The notes beneath the pieces were generated by a model. The model worked only from the letters and a program-made list of their open reading frames with translations. It was not told where the DNA came from and did no database searches. From assembly GCF_004216695.1 (NCBI RefSeq), contig NZ_SGXC01000001.1:1240001-1304000 (forward strand): DNA of 64,000 bases, given 5' to 3'. Positions 56,298 through 64,000 of the stretch are shown in pieces (the first letter of the stretch is position 1; each line of letters opens with the position of its first letter). Source of the DNA: Pigmentiphaga kullae. GTDB lineage: Bacteria; Pseudomonadota; Gammaproteobacteria; Burkholderiales; Burkholderiaceae_B. The position numbers were made by a program, and so were the translations under genes.

Positions 56298-56349
56298 GGT
56301 AGGTAGTAGTTATCGAGCGCCTGGGGGTTTCCAGCGCAGAGGAATCAGA

Positions 56350-57186
56350 ATGGAAGTTGTGTCGTCCGAATCGCAGGTTGGGTGTTGCGCCGGACCTGCC
56401 GCGCCGGATACGCAGGGCGTGGTGATCAGCAATGCCTGGGTCAACCGCGATTACAAGCACCTGGTGCTGGATGCCGGGCTGCCGGCGGCCGGGGCGAAGG
56501 CGGGGCAGTTCTTTCATCTGCTGTGCCCGTCGACCGAGCAGGATGCGCCGTTCTTTCGCCGGCCCATGAGCACCTATCGGGCTGATCCGGCCACGGGGCG
56601 GGTGGAGTTCCTGTACAAAGTCACCGGTGCCGGCACGCGCGGGCTGGCCACGCTCGAGGCGGGCGAGAAGCTGCCGATGCTGGGGCCGCTGGGCGTGGGG
56701 TTCACGCTGCCCGCGGGCGCGCGCCACATCGTCGTGCTGGGACGCGGCGTGGGGCTGGCGACGCTGGCGCCGTTGGCCGAGATGGCGGCGCAGGCGAGGG
56801 TGGGCGTGACTGCCATCCTGAGCGCGCGCGATGCCGCCAACCTGATGTCGCAAGAGCGGTTCGCGGCCATCGGTGCCACCATCGTCGAAGTTACCGACGA
56901 AGCCGGCACCAGCGCGGTCGAGAACGTCGAGCGCCTGCTGCGCGAACTGCATGCCGCGGGCCGCGCCGATGCGTTCTATACCTGTGGTTCGTCGCGCCTG
57001 ACGCTGTTGATGCAGCGCCTGGGCGCCGAGTTGTCCGTGCCGGGCGAAGTCGCGATGGAGCAGCAGATGGCCTGCGGCATCGGCATGTGCTATTGCTGCG
57101 TGCGAGCCTTCCGCGAGGGCGACAAGCTGGTCAGCAAGCGCGTCTGCTGGGACGGTCCCGTGTTTCCCCTGGCGGAGGTGGCGTGA
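56350..57186 (+). CDS. Dihydroorotate dehydrogenase electron-transfer subunit (PyrK-like)
   Basis: A 278-residue flavin/iron-sulfur reductase subunit. The FAD domain shows PFFRRPMSTYR, and the NAD domain VVLGRGVGLATLAPLAEMAA. The C-terminal 2Fe-2S site has Cys242, Cys247, Cys250 and Cys266 with spacing x4, x2, x15, closely matching PyrK. It would pass electrons between NAD(H) and the PyrD flavin. Its stop overlaps the pyrD start (TGATG), as expected for a heteromeric enzyme. The N-terminal ~20 residues, including a Cys pair, extend beyond usual PyrK. Confidence 0.88.
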   Translation: MEVVSSESQVGCCAGPAAPDTQGVVISNAWVNRDYKHLVLDAGLPAAGAKAGQFFHLLCPSTEQDAPFFRRPMSTYRADPATGRVEFLYKVTGAGTRGLATLEAGEKLPMLGPLGVGFTLPAGARHIVVLGRGVGLATLAPLAEMAAQARVGVTAILSARDAANLMSQERFAAIGATIVEVTDEAGTSAVENVERLLRELHAAGRADAFYTCGSSRLTLLMQRLGAELSVPGEVAMEQQMACGIGMCYCCVRAFREGDKLVSKRVCWDGPVFPLAEVA

Positions 57187-58121
57187 TGATAGACCTGTCC
57201 GTGGATGTAGGCGGACTGCGCCTCTCCAATCCCGTGATGCCGGCCTCGGGCACGTTCGCCGACGGGCTGGCCAACACCATCGATTTCAATCGCCTGGGCG
57301 CGTTCGTCACCAAGACCATCACGCACGAGAAACGCACCGGCAATCCGGTCCCGCGCGTGGCGGAGGTGCACAGCGGCATGCTCAATGCCATCGGCATCCC
57401 CAGCAAGGGTTCCGACTATTTCATCCGCGAGAGCATCCCGTTCTACCGGAAGTTTTCGCCGCCGCTGGTGGTCAGCATCTCGGCGCCGTCGAACGACGGC
57501 TTCGCGCGGCTGGCGGCCGAGCTGTCGCAGGTCGAGGGCGTGGCCGCCATCGAGGCCAACATCTCGTGCCCCAACATCGAGGAAGACGGCAAGGCCTTCG
57601 CGATGCACGCCCGCTCCACCGCCGCGGTGGTCAAGGCCCTGCGCGCCTCGACTTCGCTGCCGCTGTGGGTCAAGCTCACGCCCAATACCGGCGAGATCGC
57701 CAACGTGGCGCGCGCGGCGCAGGAAGAGGGCGCCGACGCCATCGTGGCCGCCAACACCATCCTGGGCATGGCGATCGACATCGATACGCGCCGGCCCAAG
57801 CTGGGCAACGTCATGGGCGGCATGTCGGGGCCGGCGATCAAGCCCATCGTCGTGCGCATGGTGTACCAGTGCCATCGCGCGGTCTCGATTCCCATCATCG
57901 GCTGCGGCGGCATTTCCACCGCCGAGGACGCGATCGAATACATGCTGGCCGGCGCGAAGGCCGTGCAGGTCGGGACGGCCACCTTCATCCATCCCACGGC
58001 CATGATCGACGTGATCGACGGCCTGGTGCAGTACTGCCGGCGCAAGGGCCTGCCCGGCCTGCAAGGGCTGGTGGGGGCGGTGGAGGACACCGGCTTCGTG
58101 CCTTTCGAGGCGATGGCTTGA
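57186..58121 (+). CDS. Dihydroorotate dehydrogenase, class 1B catalytic subunit
   Basis: A 311-residue TIM-barrel flavoprotein. NPVMPASGTFADG opens the FMN barrel. The catalytic loop ANISCPNIEEDG carries Cys128, diagnostic of class 1 enzymes (class 2 has Ser). IIGCGGISTAEDAIEYMLAG and AVQVGTATF bind the FMN phosphate. With the preceding PyrK-like subunit it forms an NAD-dependent class 1B enzyme, which can run dihydroorotate oxidation or orotate reduction. Betaproteobacteria normally use a membrane class 2 PyrD for biosynthesis, so this set is probably an extra catabolic one. Confidence 0.9.
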   Translation: MIDLSVDVGGLRLSNPVMPASGTFADGLANTIDFNRLGAFVTKTITHEKRTGNPVPRVAEVHSGMLNAIGIPSKGSDYFIRESIPFYRKFSPPLVVSISAPSNDGFARLAAELSQVEGVAAIEANISCPNIEEDGKAFAMHARSTAAVVKALRASTSLPLWVKLTPNTGEIANVARAAQEEGADAIVAANTILGMAIDIDTRRPKLGNVMGGMSGPAIKPIVVRMVYQCHRAVSIPIIGCGGISTAEDAIEYMLAGAKAVQVGTATFIHPTAMIDVIDGLVQYCRRKGLPGLQGLVGAVEDTGFVPFEAMA

Positions 58122-58128
58122 GGGCGAC

Positions 58129-59409
58129 ATGACAGCAGCAACCACGATGGCCGGCGCCCAGGCCGTTCCCGGACGGCAGGACGCGATCGATCTGTTCGAG
58201 CGGATCCGCCAGCTCAGCTTCGATGGGGTCGGCGTCTCGCGCGAGAGCTATGGTCCCACCGAGACGGCCGCGCTGGACGCGCTGGTCGAATGGGCGGACC
58301 GGCATGGCATCGCCGCGCGGACCGATCCCGCAGCCAACGTGGTGTTCTCGCTGGCGCAGGCGGGCGACCAGGCGCCCATCGTGTGCGGGTCGCACGTGGA
58401 TTCGGTGCCCCAGGGCGGCAACTATGACGGCCTGGCCGGCGTCATCGCCGGCCTGCTGTGCCTGAAGCGGCTCAAGGACGAGGGCGTGCGGCTCGCGCAT
58501 CCCTTGTGGGTCGCCGGCATGCGGGGCGAGGAAAGCGCGTGGTTCGGCAAGGCCTACATGGGGTCCGGCGCCATCCTGGGCAAGCTCAAGGCGGACGACC
58601 TGGCGCTGCGCAACAAGCGCAGCGGCCGCACGCTGGCCGAGGCCATGGCCAGCGTTGGCGCCGACGTGGACAGCATCGCCGCCGGCAAGCCGGTGCCCTG
58701 GGTGTCGGGCGTGCGCGCCTATCTGGAACTGCACATCGAGCAGGGGCCGCTGATGGTGGCCCGCAAATGGCCCACGGCCATCGTCTCGGGCATACGCGGC
58801 AACATCCGCCACAACCTGGTGCGATGCATAGGCGAGCCGGGGCACTCCGGCGCCGTGCCGCGCTGGCTGCGCAACGACGCGGTGTTCGCGGTGTCCGACC
58901 TGCTGATGCGGCTGGACGAGCACTGGCGCGTGCTGCTGGAGCGCGGCAACGACCTGGTCGTGACCTCGGGCGTGATGGGCACCGACCCCGCCGAGCACGC
59001 CGTGTCGCGCATTCCCGGCCGGGTCGACTTCAGCTTCGAGGTGCGCAGTGAAAGCACCGAGACGCTGGAGGAGTTCTACCGCGTGATGCGCGCCGAATGC
59101 GACGAGGTGGCGCGCCAGCGCGGCGTGCGCTTCGAGTTCGACCGCCGCATCGAGTCGGCCCCGGCGACCATGGATGCGCAACTGGTGCAGCTGCTGCTGG
59201 ATACCTCGGCCGAACTGGACTTGCCGGCCGAGAAGATACCCAGCGGCGCGGGACACGACGCGGCCCTGTTCGCCAACGCCGGCATACCCTCGGGCATGAT
59301 CTTCATCCGCAACGAGAACGGTTCGCACAACCCGGCCGAGGCCATGGAGATCGACGACTTCATGGCGGGCGTGGACGTGCTGTACCGGTCGCTGCCCAAG
59401 GTGACCTGA
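58129..59409 (+). CDS. M20-family Zn amidohydrolase (N-carbamoyl-amino-acid hydrolase / allantoate amidohydrolase type)
   Basis: A 426-residue metallopeptidase-fold hydrolase. Metal-site motifs: VCGSHVDSVPQGGNYDGLAG, MRGEESAWFG, LELHIEQGPLM and GAGHDAALFAN, with a final NGSHNPAEAM. The dimerisation domain has GIRGNIRHNLVRCIGEPGHS. This family removes the carbamoyl group from N-carbamoyl amino acids, ureidoglycolate or allantoate. It begins 7 nt after pyrD, so N-carbamoyl-L-aspartate (ureidosuccinate), the product of dihydroorotate ring opening, is an attractive substrate. No dihydroorotase gene is in the window. Confidence 0.88.
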   Translation: MTAATTMAGAQAVPGRQDAIDLFERIRQLSFDGVGVSRESYGPTETAALDALVEWADRHGIAARTDPAANVVFSLAQAGDQAPIVCGSHVDSVPQGGNYDGLAGVIAGLLCLKRLKDEGVRLAHPLWVAGMRGEESAWFGKAYMGSGAILGKLKADDLALRNKRSGRTLAEAMASVGADVDSIAAGKPVPWVSGVRAYLELHIEQGPLMVARKWPTAIVSGIRGNIRHNLVRCIGEPGHSGAVPRWLRNDAVFAVSDLLMRLDEHWRVLLERGNDLVVTSGVMGTDPAEHAVSRIPGRVDFSFEVRSESTETLEEFYRVMRAECDEVARQRGVRFEFDRRIESAPATMDAQLVQLLLDTSAELDLPAEKIPSGAGHDAALFANAGIPSGMIFIRNENGSHNPAEAMEIDDFMAGVDVLYRSLPKVT

Positions 59410-59414
59410 GTTCC

Positions 59415-60329
59415 CTAGCGCGAACCCAGGGCCTCGATGACGGCCTCCCGCAGGGCCTCCGAGGCCGCCGTCGTCGCCGCCGCGGCGCGCATCATCCAGT
59501 GCACCTCCCAGCGCGTGTCGCCATGCTCGATGCCGCGCACGTCGTAGTGCGCCGCGTCCAGGTGACGGGCGGCGAACGCGGGCAGCAGCGTCATGCCCAG
59601 GCCGCACCGGACCATTTCCAGCGCCGTCGAATACAGCCTGACTTCCTGCACCGCGTTCAGCGCCACGCCGGCCCGCGACAACTGTAGAAAGACCTCGCGC
59701 CATTGGCCGCTGACCCGGTCCGTCAGGATTACCTCGGCGTGCTGCAAGGCCTGCCATTTCATCCTGCGTCCGCCCGCCGGGGCTGGCGGCGCCTTGCCGC
59801 GCGCATACACCGCGTGCATGCGGTCGCGCACCAGCGGTTCGGTGCGCAGCACGGTGGCCAGGGCCGGGCTGGCGCCGGGCGAGCCGATGGCGACGTCCAC
59901 TTCGTCGGCCGCCAGCCGTTGCGAGGCCTGTTCCACCGGCACGTCCAGCACGTCGACCGCCACCAGCGGATGCCGCGCGCGGAACAGTGCCAGCGCGCGC
60001 GGGAAGAAAGTGGCCGCGGTCAGCGGCCCCACCGCGACGCGGATGCGGCCACCTTGCAGTTCCCCGACGCTGCGCAGCCCCGCCACCGTGCGATGAATGT
60101 CGGCCAGCACGCGGTTGGCGGTTTCGCACAAGGTCTTGCCCGCCGCCGTCAGGCGTACCGTGCGCCCCCGCTCCACCAGCACCACGCCCACCTGTTGTTC
60201 GAGTTCCTTGATCGTCACGCTGACGGCGGACTGCGTCAGCGCCAGCGCATCGGCCGTCGCGGTGAAGCTGCCGGTGTTGGCCAGGGTCGCGAGCGCGTGG
60301 AGCTGACGGAGCGTGACCATGATTTTCAT
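59415..60329 (-). CDS. LysR-family transcriptional regulator
   Basis: A 304-residue LysR protein. HTH: LRQLHALATLANTGSFTATA and QSAVSVTIKELEQQVGVVLV. The effector domain begins near GRIRVAVGPLTAATFFPRAL. The start could be ATG 60329 or ATG 60320; neither has a strong ribosome site. It is divergent from the metallophosphoesterase gene, with a GAATT/AATTC palindrome between them, and converges on the M20 hydrolase with 5 nt between stops. It probably controls the phosphoesterase-Bug pair. Confidence 0.9.
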   Translation of the reverse strand: MKIMVTLRQLHALATLANTGSFTATADALALTQSAVSVTIKELEQQVGVVLVERGRTVRLTAAGKTLCETANRVLADIHRTVAGLRSVGELQGGRIRVAVGPLTAATFFPRALALFRARHPLVAVDVLDVPVEQASQRLAADEVDVAIGSPGASPALATVLRTEPLVRDRMHAVYARGKAPPAPAGGRRMKWQALQHAEVILTDRVSGQWREVFLQLSRAGVALNAVQEVRLYSTALEMVRCGLGMTLLPAFAARHLDAAHYDVRGIEHGDTRWEVHWMMRAAAATTAASEALREAVIEALGSR

Positions 60330-60350
60330 GAATCCATGGATGAGAAAAAT

Positions 60351-60365
60351 GAATTTTATTAATTC
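60351..60365. promoter_or_regulatory. Palindrome between LysR and phosphoesterase genes
   Basis: GAATT - TTATT - AATTC, 22 nt upstream of the LysR start, in a short AT-rich island. Candidate LysR box. Confidence 0.5.
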
Positions 60366-60413
60366 CAAAGCTTGCTGGATACTGGCCTTTCGCTTTCATG
60401 GCCGACCCGCAAC

Positions 60414-62435
60414 ATGGCTTCTTCCCCTCTCTTTCGCTTCGCCGTCATCGCCGACAGCCACGTCAATCCTTCGGAACAGGACAACATCTCGCCGTTCGAG
60501 TCGCATCGGCTGACCAATGAGCGGCTGCGGCATACCGTGGCCATGCTCAACGCGCTGGCACCGGCCTTCGTCGTGCACGTGGGGGACATGATCCATCCGG
60601 TGCCCGAGGCCGTCTCCTATCCGCAGGCCGTGCGGCAATTCCGCGCCACCATGGCGGCGCTGGCCTGTCCGGTCCATCTGGTGCCCGGCAACCACGACGT
60701 GGGCGACAAGCAAGCCGACTACGTGCCGGCGGGCGCCATCCGTCCCGAGTACGTGGAGCTGTACAGCCGGCATTTCGGGGAACATTTCTACGGCTTCGAC
60801 CGGCAAGGCTGTCACTTTGCCGTCATCAACACCTCGCTCATCAACTCGGGGCTGCCGCAGGAGCGCGAGCAGGCGGCGTGGCTGGAGGCGGACCTGGCGG
60901 CGCACGCGGGGCAGCGCATCTTTCTGTTCATGCACTATCCGCCCTTCGTCGCCACCCGCGACGAGCATGGGCATTACGACAACATCGACGAACCGGGACG
61001 AAGCTGGCTGCTGGACGTCGTCGAGCGCCACAAGGTGGCGGCGGCGTTCACCGGCCACGTCCACAACTTCTTCCTGAACCGCCATTCGGACACGAATTTC
61101 TACCTGATGCCGTCCACCGCCTTCGTGCGCGCCGATTATTCGGAAACGCTGCACGTGGGCCAGCCGCCCGAGAGCGAGAACGGCCGTAACGACGTCGCCA
61201 AGCTGGGGGTCATGGTGGTCGACGTCCATGAAGAGCGGATCGTGACGCAGTTTCTCCGCAGCTTCGGCGGCGGATCGGATCGGTCGGCCGCGCAGCGCGA
61301 CTGGCCGCGCCTGCCTCCCTCGGCCGGCGAACTGCCCGCGCCGGGCGTGGAACTGCGCCATGGCTGGACCGTGCTGTACGACATTCCGTACAGCAGCATG
61401 CTGGACGAGTTCTGGCGCAAGCGGGCGCGCAACGACTACCCCATCCTGGCGCTGTGGGAGATGGGCGTGCGCCGGCTGCGCGTGCCGCTGGACGATTTGC
61501 TCGACGCGGGCTCGCGCGCACGCATGGAAGCGGTGGCCGAGCAGGGCTGCCGTTTCGCGGTGTTCCACTTCGGTTGGCCGGACGAGGCCGCGCTCGAGGT
61601 CGTGTGCCGGCACCGCCACCTGCTGGATGGGCTGGAACTGGTCTTGAGGTGGCCGCCTGCGCCCGACCTGGAGGCGCGGCTGGCGGCGGCCAGGGAACAC
61701 GCGGGCGTGCCGCTCGTCCTGTCGCGTTTCTGGAACGCCTCGGGCGAGTCGCGCGATGGCAAGCAGATCAAGCTACTGGTGGACCATGGCTTCACGGTCG
61801 ACGACGAACTGCCCGCCGCATCGGCGGTGGACGGTCTGGTCTTCCGCATTGCCCGCGGCACCGCCGCGCGCGAAGGAGTCGCGCGAGCAGCAGCAGCGGC
61901 CGAGGGCAGGGGGCTGCGCGCCCAGGTGCACGTGCGCCTGGCGGACGACAGTCCCGCCCAGGCCCGGCACGACGAGTGGAGCAATACCTGCCGCGTGCTG
62001 GAGACGGCGCTGTGCAGCCACTTCCATCGCGGCCATCGCATCTTCCTGGATACCCTGGGCGACGTGGACCGCGGCTATTTTCCCAGGACCGGACTGATCG
62101 ACCGCCGGGGCAATCCACGGTTGGCTGGCCGGGCGCTGCGAAACCTGAACGGCGCGTTGTCGGAGCTGCCGCCCGTGCGGGCGCTGGACTGGCACGAGAC
62201 CGCCGACGGCGTGCTGGGCGTCGCCCGCGCGGGCGACGCAGTGCTGCTGCTGCCGCTGCCGGAGGCGCCTGGCCGGGCCTGGCAAGGGATGATGCCGGGC
62301 CGGCCGGACCGCTACCAGGGCTATCGCGTGGATCTCGGCACCGGCGCGCAGACCGAGGTGGAAGGGGACGCCGATCGTCCCATCCATTGCGAGGCCGGCG
62401 AGCCGGCCATGTGGGTCCTGCGCCCGGTGCCCTGA
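60414..62435 (+). CDS. Large calcineurin-type metallophosphoesterase with novel C-terminal domain
   Basis: A 673-residue protein. The first ~290 residues are a calcineurin-like phosphoesterase with all metal motifs: VIADSHVN, VVHVGDMIHP, LVPGNHDVGD, FMHYPP and FTGHVHNF; this resembles class III cyclic-nucleotide phosphodiesterases. The remaining ~380 residues are not part of that family. Alternating strands and helices (LWEMGVRRLRVPLDDLLDAG, CRFAVFHFGWPDEAALEVVC, GVPLVLSRFWNASGESRDGK) suggest a TIM-barrel-like domain. ATG 60414 is favoured since the fold begins right after it; TTG 60372 is possible. The Bug receptor gene follows 44 nt later. Confidence 0.8.
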   Translation: MASSPLFRFAVIADSHVNPSEQDNISPFESHRLTNERLRHTVAMLNALAPAFVVHVGDMIHPVPEAVSYPQAVRQFRATMAALACPVHLVPGNHDVGDKQADYVPAGAIRPEYVELYSRHFGEHFYGFDRQGCHFAVINTSLINSGLPQEREQAAWLEADLAAHAGQRIFLFMHYPPFVATRDEHGHYDNIDEPGRSWLLDVVERHKVAAAFTGHVHNFFLNRHSDTNFYLMPSTAFVRADYSETLHVGQPPESENGRNDVAKLGVMVVDVHEERIVTQFLRSFGGGSDRSAAQRDWPRLPPSAGELPAPGVELRHGWTVLYDIPYSSMLDEFWRKRARNDYPILALWEMGVRRLRVPLDDLLDAGSRARMEAVAEQGCRFAVFHFGWPDEAALEVVCRHRHLLDGLELVLRWPPAPDLEARLAAAREHAGVPLVLSRFWNASGESRDGKQIKLLVDHGFTVDDELPAASAVDGLVFRIARGTAAREGVARAAAAAEGRGLRAQVHVRLADDSPAQARHDEWSNTCRVLETALCSHFHRGHRIFLDTLGDVDRGYFPRTGLIDRRGNPRLAGRALRNLNGALSELPPVRALDWHETADGVLGVARAGDAVLLLPLPEAPGRAWQGMMPGRPDRYQGYRVDLGTGAQTEVEGDADRPIHCEAGEPAMWVLRPVP

Positions 62436-62479
62436 ACACATCGCCACCCAGAATGTCTCGACTCACGAGGGAGAATGCC

Positions 62480-63448
62480 ATGATGTCCCGATTGTCCTGT
62501 CTGACCGCGATCGTCCTGCTGTCGGCCCTTCAGCCGGCGGCGGCTCAGTCCTATCCCGCGCGGCCGCTGAAGGCCGTCGTTCCCTTTCCCGCGGGCGGCG
62601 CCATCGATGTGGCGGCGCGGCTCGTCCTGGAAGGAATGGCCGCGTCGCTGGGTCAGCCCATCGTGGTCGAGAACAAGCCCGGCGCCTCGGGCAACATCGG
62701 CACGCAGCAGGTCGCGCGCGCGCCGGCCGATGGCTATACCCTGCTGCTGGGCGCGGCGGTGAACACCGCCGTCAGCCCCGTCATGTACACGAAGCTCGAC
62801 TACAGCGTCGACAAGGACCTGGCGCCGCTGGCCCAGTTCGGCAATGCCGCCAACCTGATCTACGTCCATCCGTCCTTCCCGGCCAGGACCCTGCCCGGCG
62901 TGCTGGAGGAACTCAAGCGCCATCCCGGCAAGTACGCCTACGCGTCGCCCGGCAGCGGTACGACCGTCCACCTCACGATGGAGCTGCTCAGGGCGCGCCA
63001 GAACCTGGCCGTGCAGCACGTGCCGTTCAAGGGCAGCCCGGCGGCGATATCCGCGGTCGCGGGCGATCAACTGAAACTGGGCATAGACGCCGCGGGCCCC
63101 ACGCTGCCTTTCGTACAGGGCGAGCGCGTCGTCCCCGTGGCGGTGACGGCCTCGAAACGGCTGGCGGCCCTGCCCGATGTACCTACCTTCGCGGAAGCCG
63201 GCGTGAACGTCGCCCTGCCGTCGTCCTACCTGGGCTTCTACCTGCCCGCCGGCGTACCCGCGGGCATCGCCGAGCGCCTGGCGGCGGAGGTCGAGAAGGC
63301 CCTGGCGCGGCCCGAGGTCGCCGGCAAGCTGCGGCAACTGGGCGTCGAGCCCGAGTTCCTGGGCCCCCAGGCCTTCGCCGCCAAGGTCAAGCAGGAGCGG
63401 GCGATGTGGGCCGAGGCGGTCAAGTTGTCCGGGGCGACCATAGACTGA
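62480..63448 (+). CDS. Bug-family tripartite tricarboxylate transporter substrate-binding protein
   Basis: A 322-residue periplasmic receptor. ATG 62480 follows GAGGGAGAATGCC. The signal peptide ends in AAAQS. Family signatures: PLKAVVPFPAGGAIDVAARL and ENKPGASGNIGTQQVARAPA, with GKYAYASPGSGTTVHLTMEL later. No TctAB genes are nearby. Co-orientation with the metallophosphoesterase and their shared LysR suggest that the ligand is related to the phosphoesterase product; this is inferred from context. Confidence 0.9.
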   Translation: MMSRLSCLTAIVLLSALQPAAAQSYPARPLKAVVPFPAGGAIDVAARLVLEGMAASLGQPIVVENKPGASGNIGTQQVARAPADGYTLLLGAAVNTAVSPVMYTKLDYSVDKDLAPLAQFGNAANLIYVHPSFPARTLPGVLEELKRHPGKYAYASPGSGTTVHLTMELLRARQNLAVQHVPFKGSPAAISAVAGDQLKLGIDAAGPTLPFVQGERVVPVAVTASKRLAALPDVPTFAEAGVNVALPSSYLGFYLPAGVPAGIAERLAAEVEKALARPEVAGKLRQLGVEPEFLGPQAFAAKVKQERAMWAEAVKLSGATID

Positions 63449-63451
63449 GGC

Positions 63452-64000
63452 TCAGGCCAGCTTCCAGTCGTAGTCGACCGTCAGCGGCGCGTGGTCGGAG
63501 AACCGCTCTTCCTTGTAGATGGCCGCCGCCTTCGCCGTGCCGGCGATGCCCGGCGTGGCGATCTGGTAGTCGATGCGCCACCCCACGTTCTTGGCCCAGG
63601 CCTGGCCCCGGTTGCTCCACCAGGTATAGGCCTCGCCGGTGGTCTCCGGATGCAGCCGGCGGTACACGTCCACCCAGCCGATCTCGTCGAACACCTTGGT
63701 CAGCCAGGCGCGTTCCTCGGGCAGGAAGCCGCTGTTCTTCTGGTTGCTCTTCCAGTTCTTCAGGTCGATTTCCTGGTGCGCGATGTTCCAGTCGCCGCAG
63801 ATGACGAACTCGCGGCCGGTGTCGCGGTGTTCGTCCATCAGGCCCGTGAGCCAGGGCGCGAAGCGGTCCAGGAAACGGTATTTGGCCTGTTGGCGTTCGT
63901 CGCCGCTGCTGCCCGAGGGCAGGTAGGCGCTGACCACGGACAGGCCGGGCCAGTCGATGCGCAGGATGCGGCCCTCGGCGTCGAATTCTTCCTTGTCGAA
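63452..64000 (-). CDS. Exodeoxyribonuclease III-family nuclease, C-terminal part (5' end outside window)
   Basis: The frame is open from the right edge to the stop at 63452, giving ~182 C-terminal residues. REFVICGDWNIAHQEIDLKN carries the catalytic Asp/Asn of the exonuclease-endonuclease-phosphatase fold, followed by WWSNRGQAWAKNVGWRIDYQ and the final RFSDHAPLTVDYDW with the catalytic Asp-His. It matches XthA-type AP endonucleases, which repair abasic sites. It converges on the Bug gene, leaving 3 nt between stops. Confidence 0.88.
   Translation of the reverse strand, partial: FDKEEFDAEGRILRIDWPGLSVVSAYLPSGSSGDERQQAKYRFLDRFAPWLTGLMDEHRDTGREFVICGDWNIAHQEIDLKNWKSNQKNSGFLPEERAWLTKVFDEIGWVDVYRRLHPETTGEAYTWWSNRGQAWAKNVGWRIDYQIATPGIAGTAKAAAIYKEERFSDHAPLTVDYDWKLA

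Overview
The window is high-GC, densely packed chromosomal DNA. It most resembles a betaproteobacterium of the Alcaligenaceae (Bordetella/Achromobacter group). The reasons are two Bug-type tripartite-tricarboxylate binding proteins, DUF3567, DUF3717 and DUF1840 proteins typical of Burkholderiales, an NtrY/NtrX pair downstream of def-fmt-rsmB, and four LysR regulators. The genus is inferred from gene content and not proven. I saw no IS element, prophage, CRISPR array, tRNA or rRNA.

Layout. 1-5.8 kb: the end of an IclR regulator, then a minus-strand catabolic operon (tartrate dehydratase/fumarase-like alpha and beta subunits, Bug receptor, flavin reductase, HpaI-type aldolase, cupin). 5.8-9 kb: ketopantoate reductase, a Nudix hydrolase and small proteins. 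9-14.2 kb: a minus-strand dprA-smg-topB-SET group. 14.5-25 kb: a plus-strand run def-fmt-rsmB-DUF4390-ntrY-ntrX-like-trkA-trkH-CobW-like, with mostly overlapping genes from rsmB onward. 25-31 kb: DUF3567, a YbdK-type ligase and metH. 31-38 kb: ynfA, two LysR genes with their divergent partners, a small heat-shock gene and prpE. 37.8-39.8 kb: leuA behind a leader peptide rich in branched-chain residues. 40-45 kb: argS, a SPOR protein and dsbA. 45-51 kb: an FAD oxidoreductase, an SDR, a SulP transporter and a LysR/PACE efflux pair. 51.4-54.6 kb: a minus-strand XRE-pyrE-hypothetical-ampG group. 55-59.4 kb: MFS transporter, PyrK-like, class 1B PyrD and an M20 amidohydrolase. 59.4-64 kb: a LysR gene divergent from a large metallophosphoesterase and a second Bug receptor, then the 3' end of an exonuclease III gene.

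The most interesting signals are these. (1) About ten copies of a triple-hairpin intergenic repeat, most often just after stop codons; one copy contributes the stop codon of dsbA and another the ribosome site of fmt. (2) A ROSE-like RNA thermometer plus sigma-32 promoter in front of hsp20. (3) A leuA leader peptide with three consecutive rare CTA leucine codons. (4) A PyrK/PyrD1B/M20/MFS cluster that looks like a reductive orotate or dihydropyrimidine catabolic unit. (5) A SET-domain methyltransferase gene 11 nt behind topB, whose product ends in a histone-H1-like lysine tail. (6) Clear palindromic operators between LysR or XRE genes and their divergent partners.
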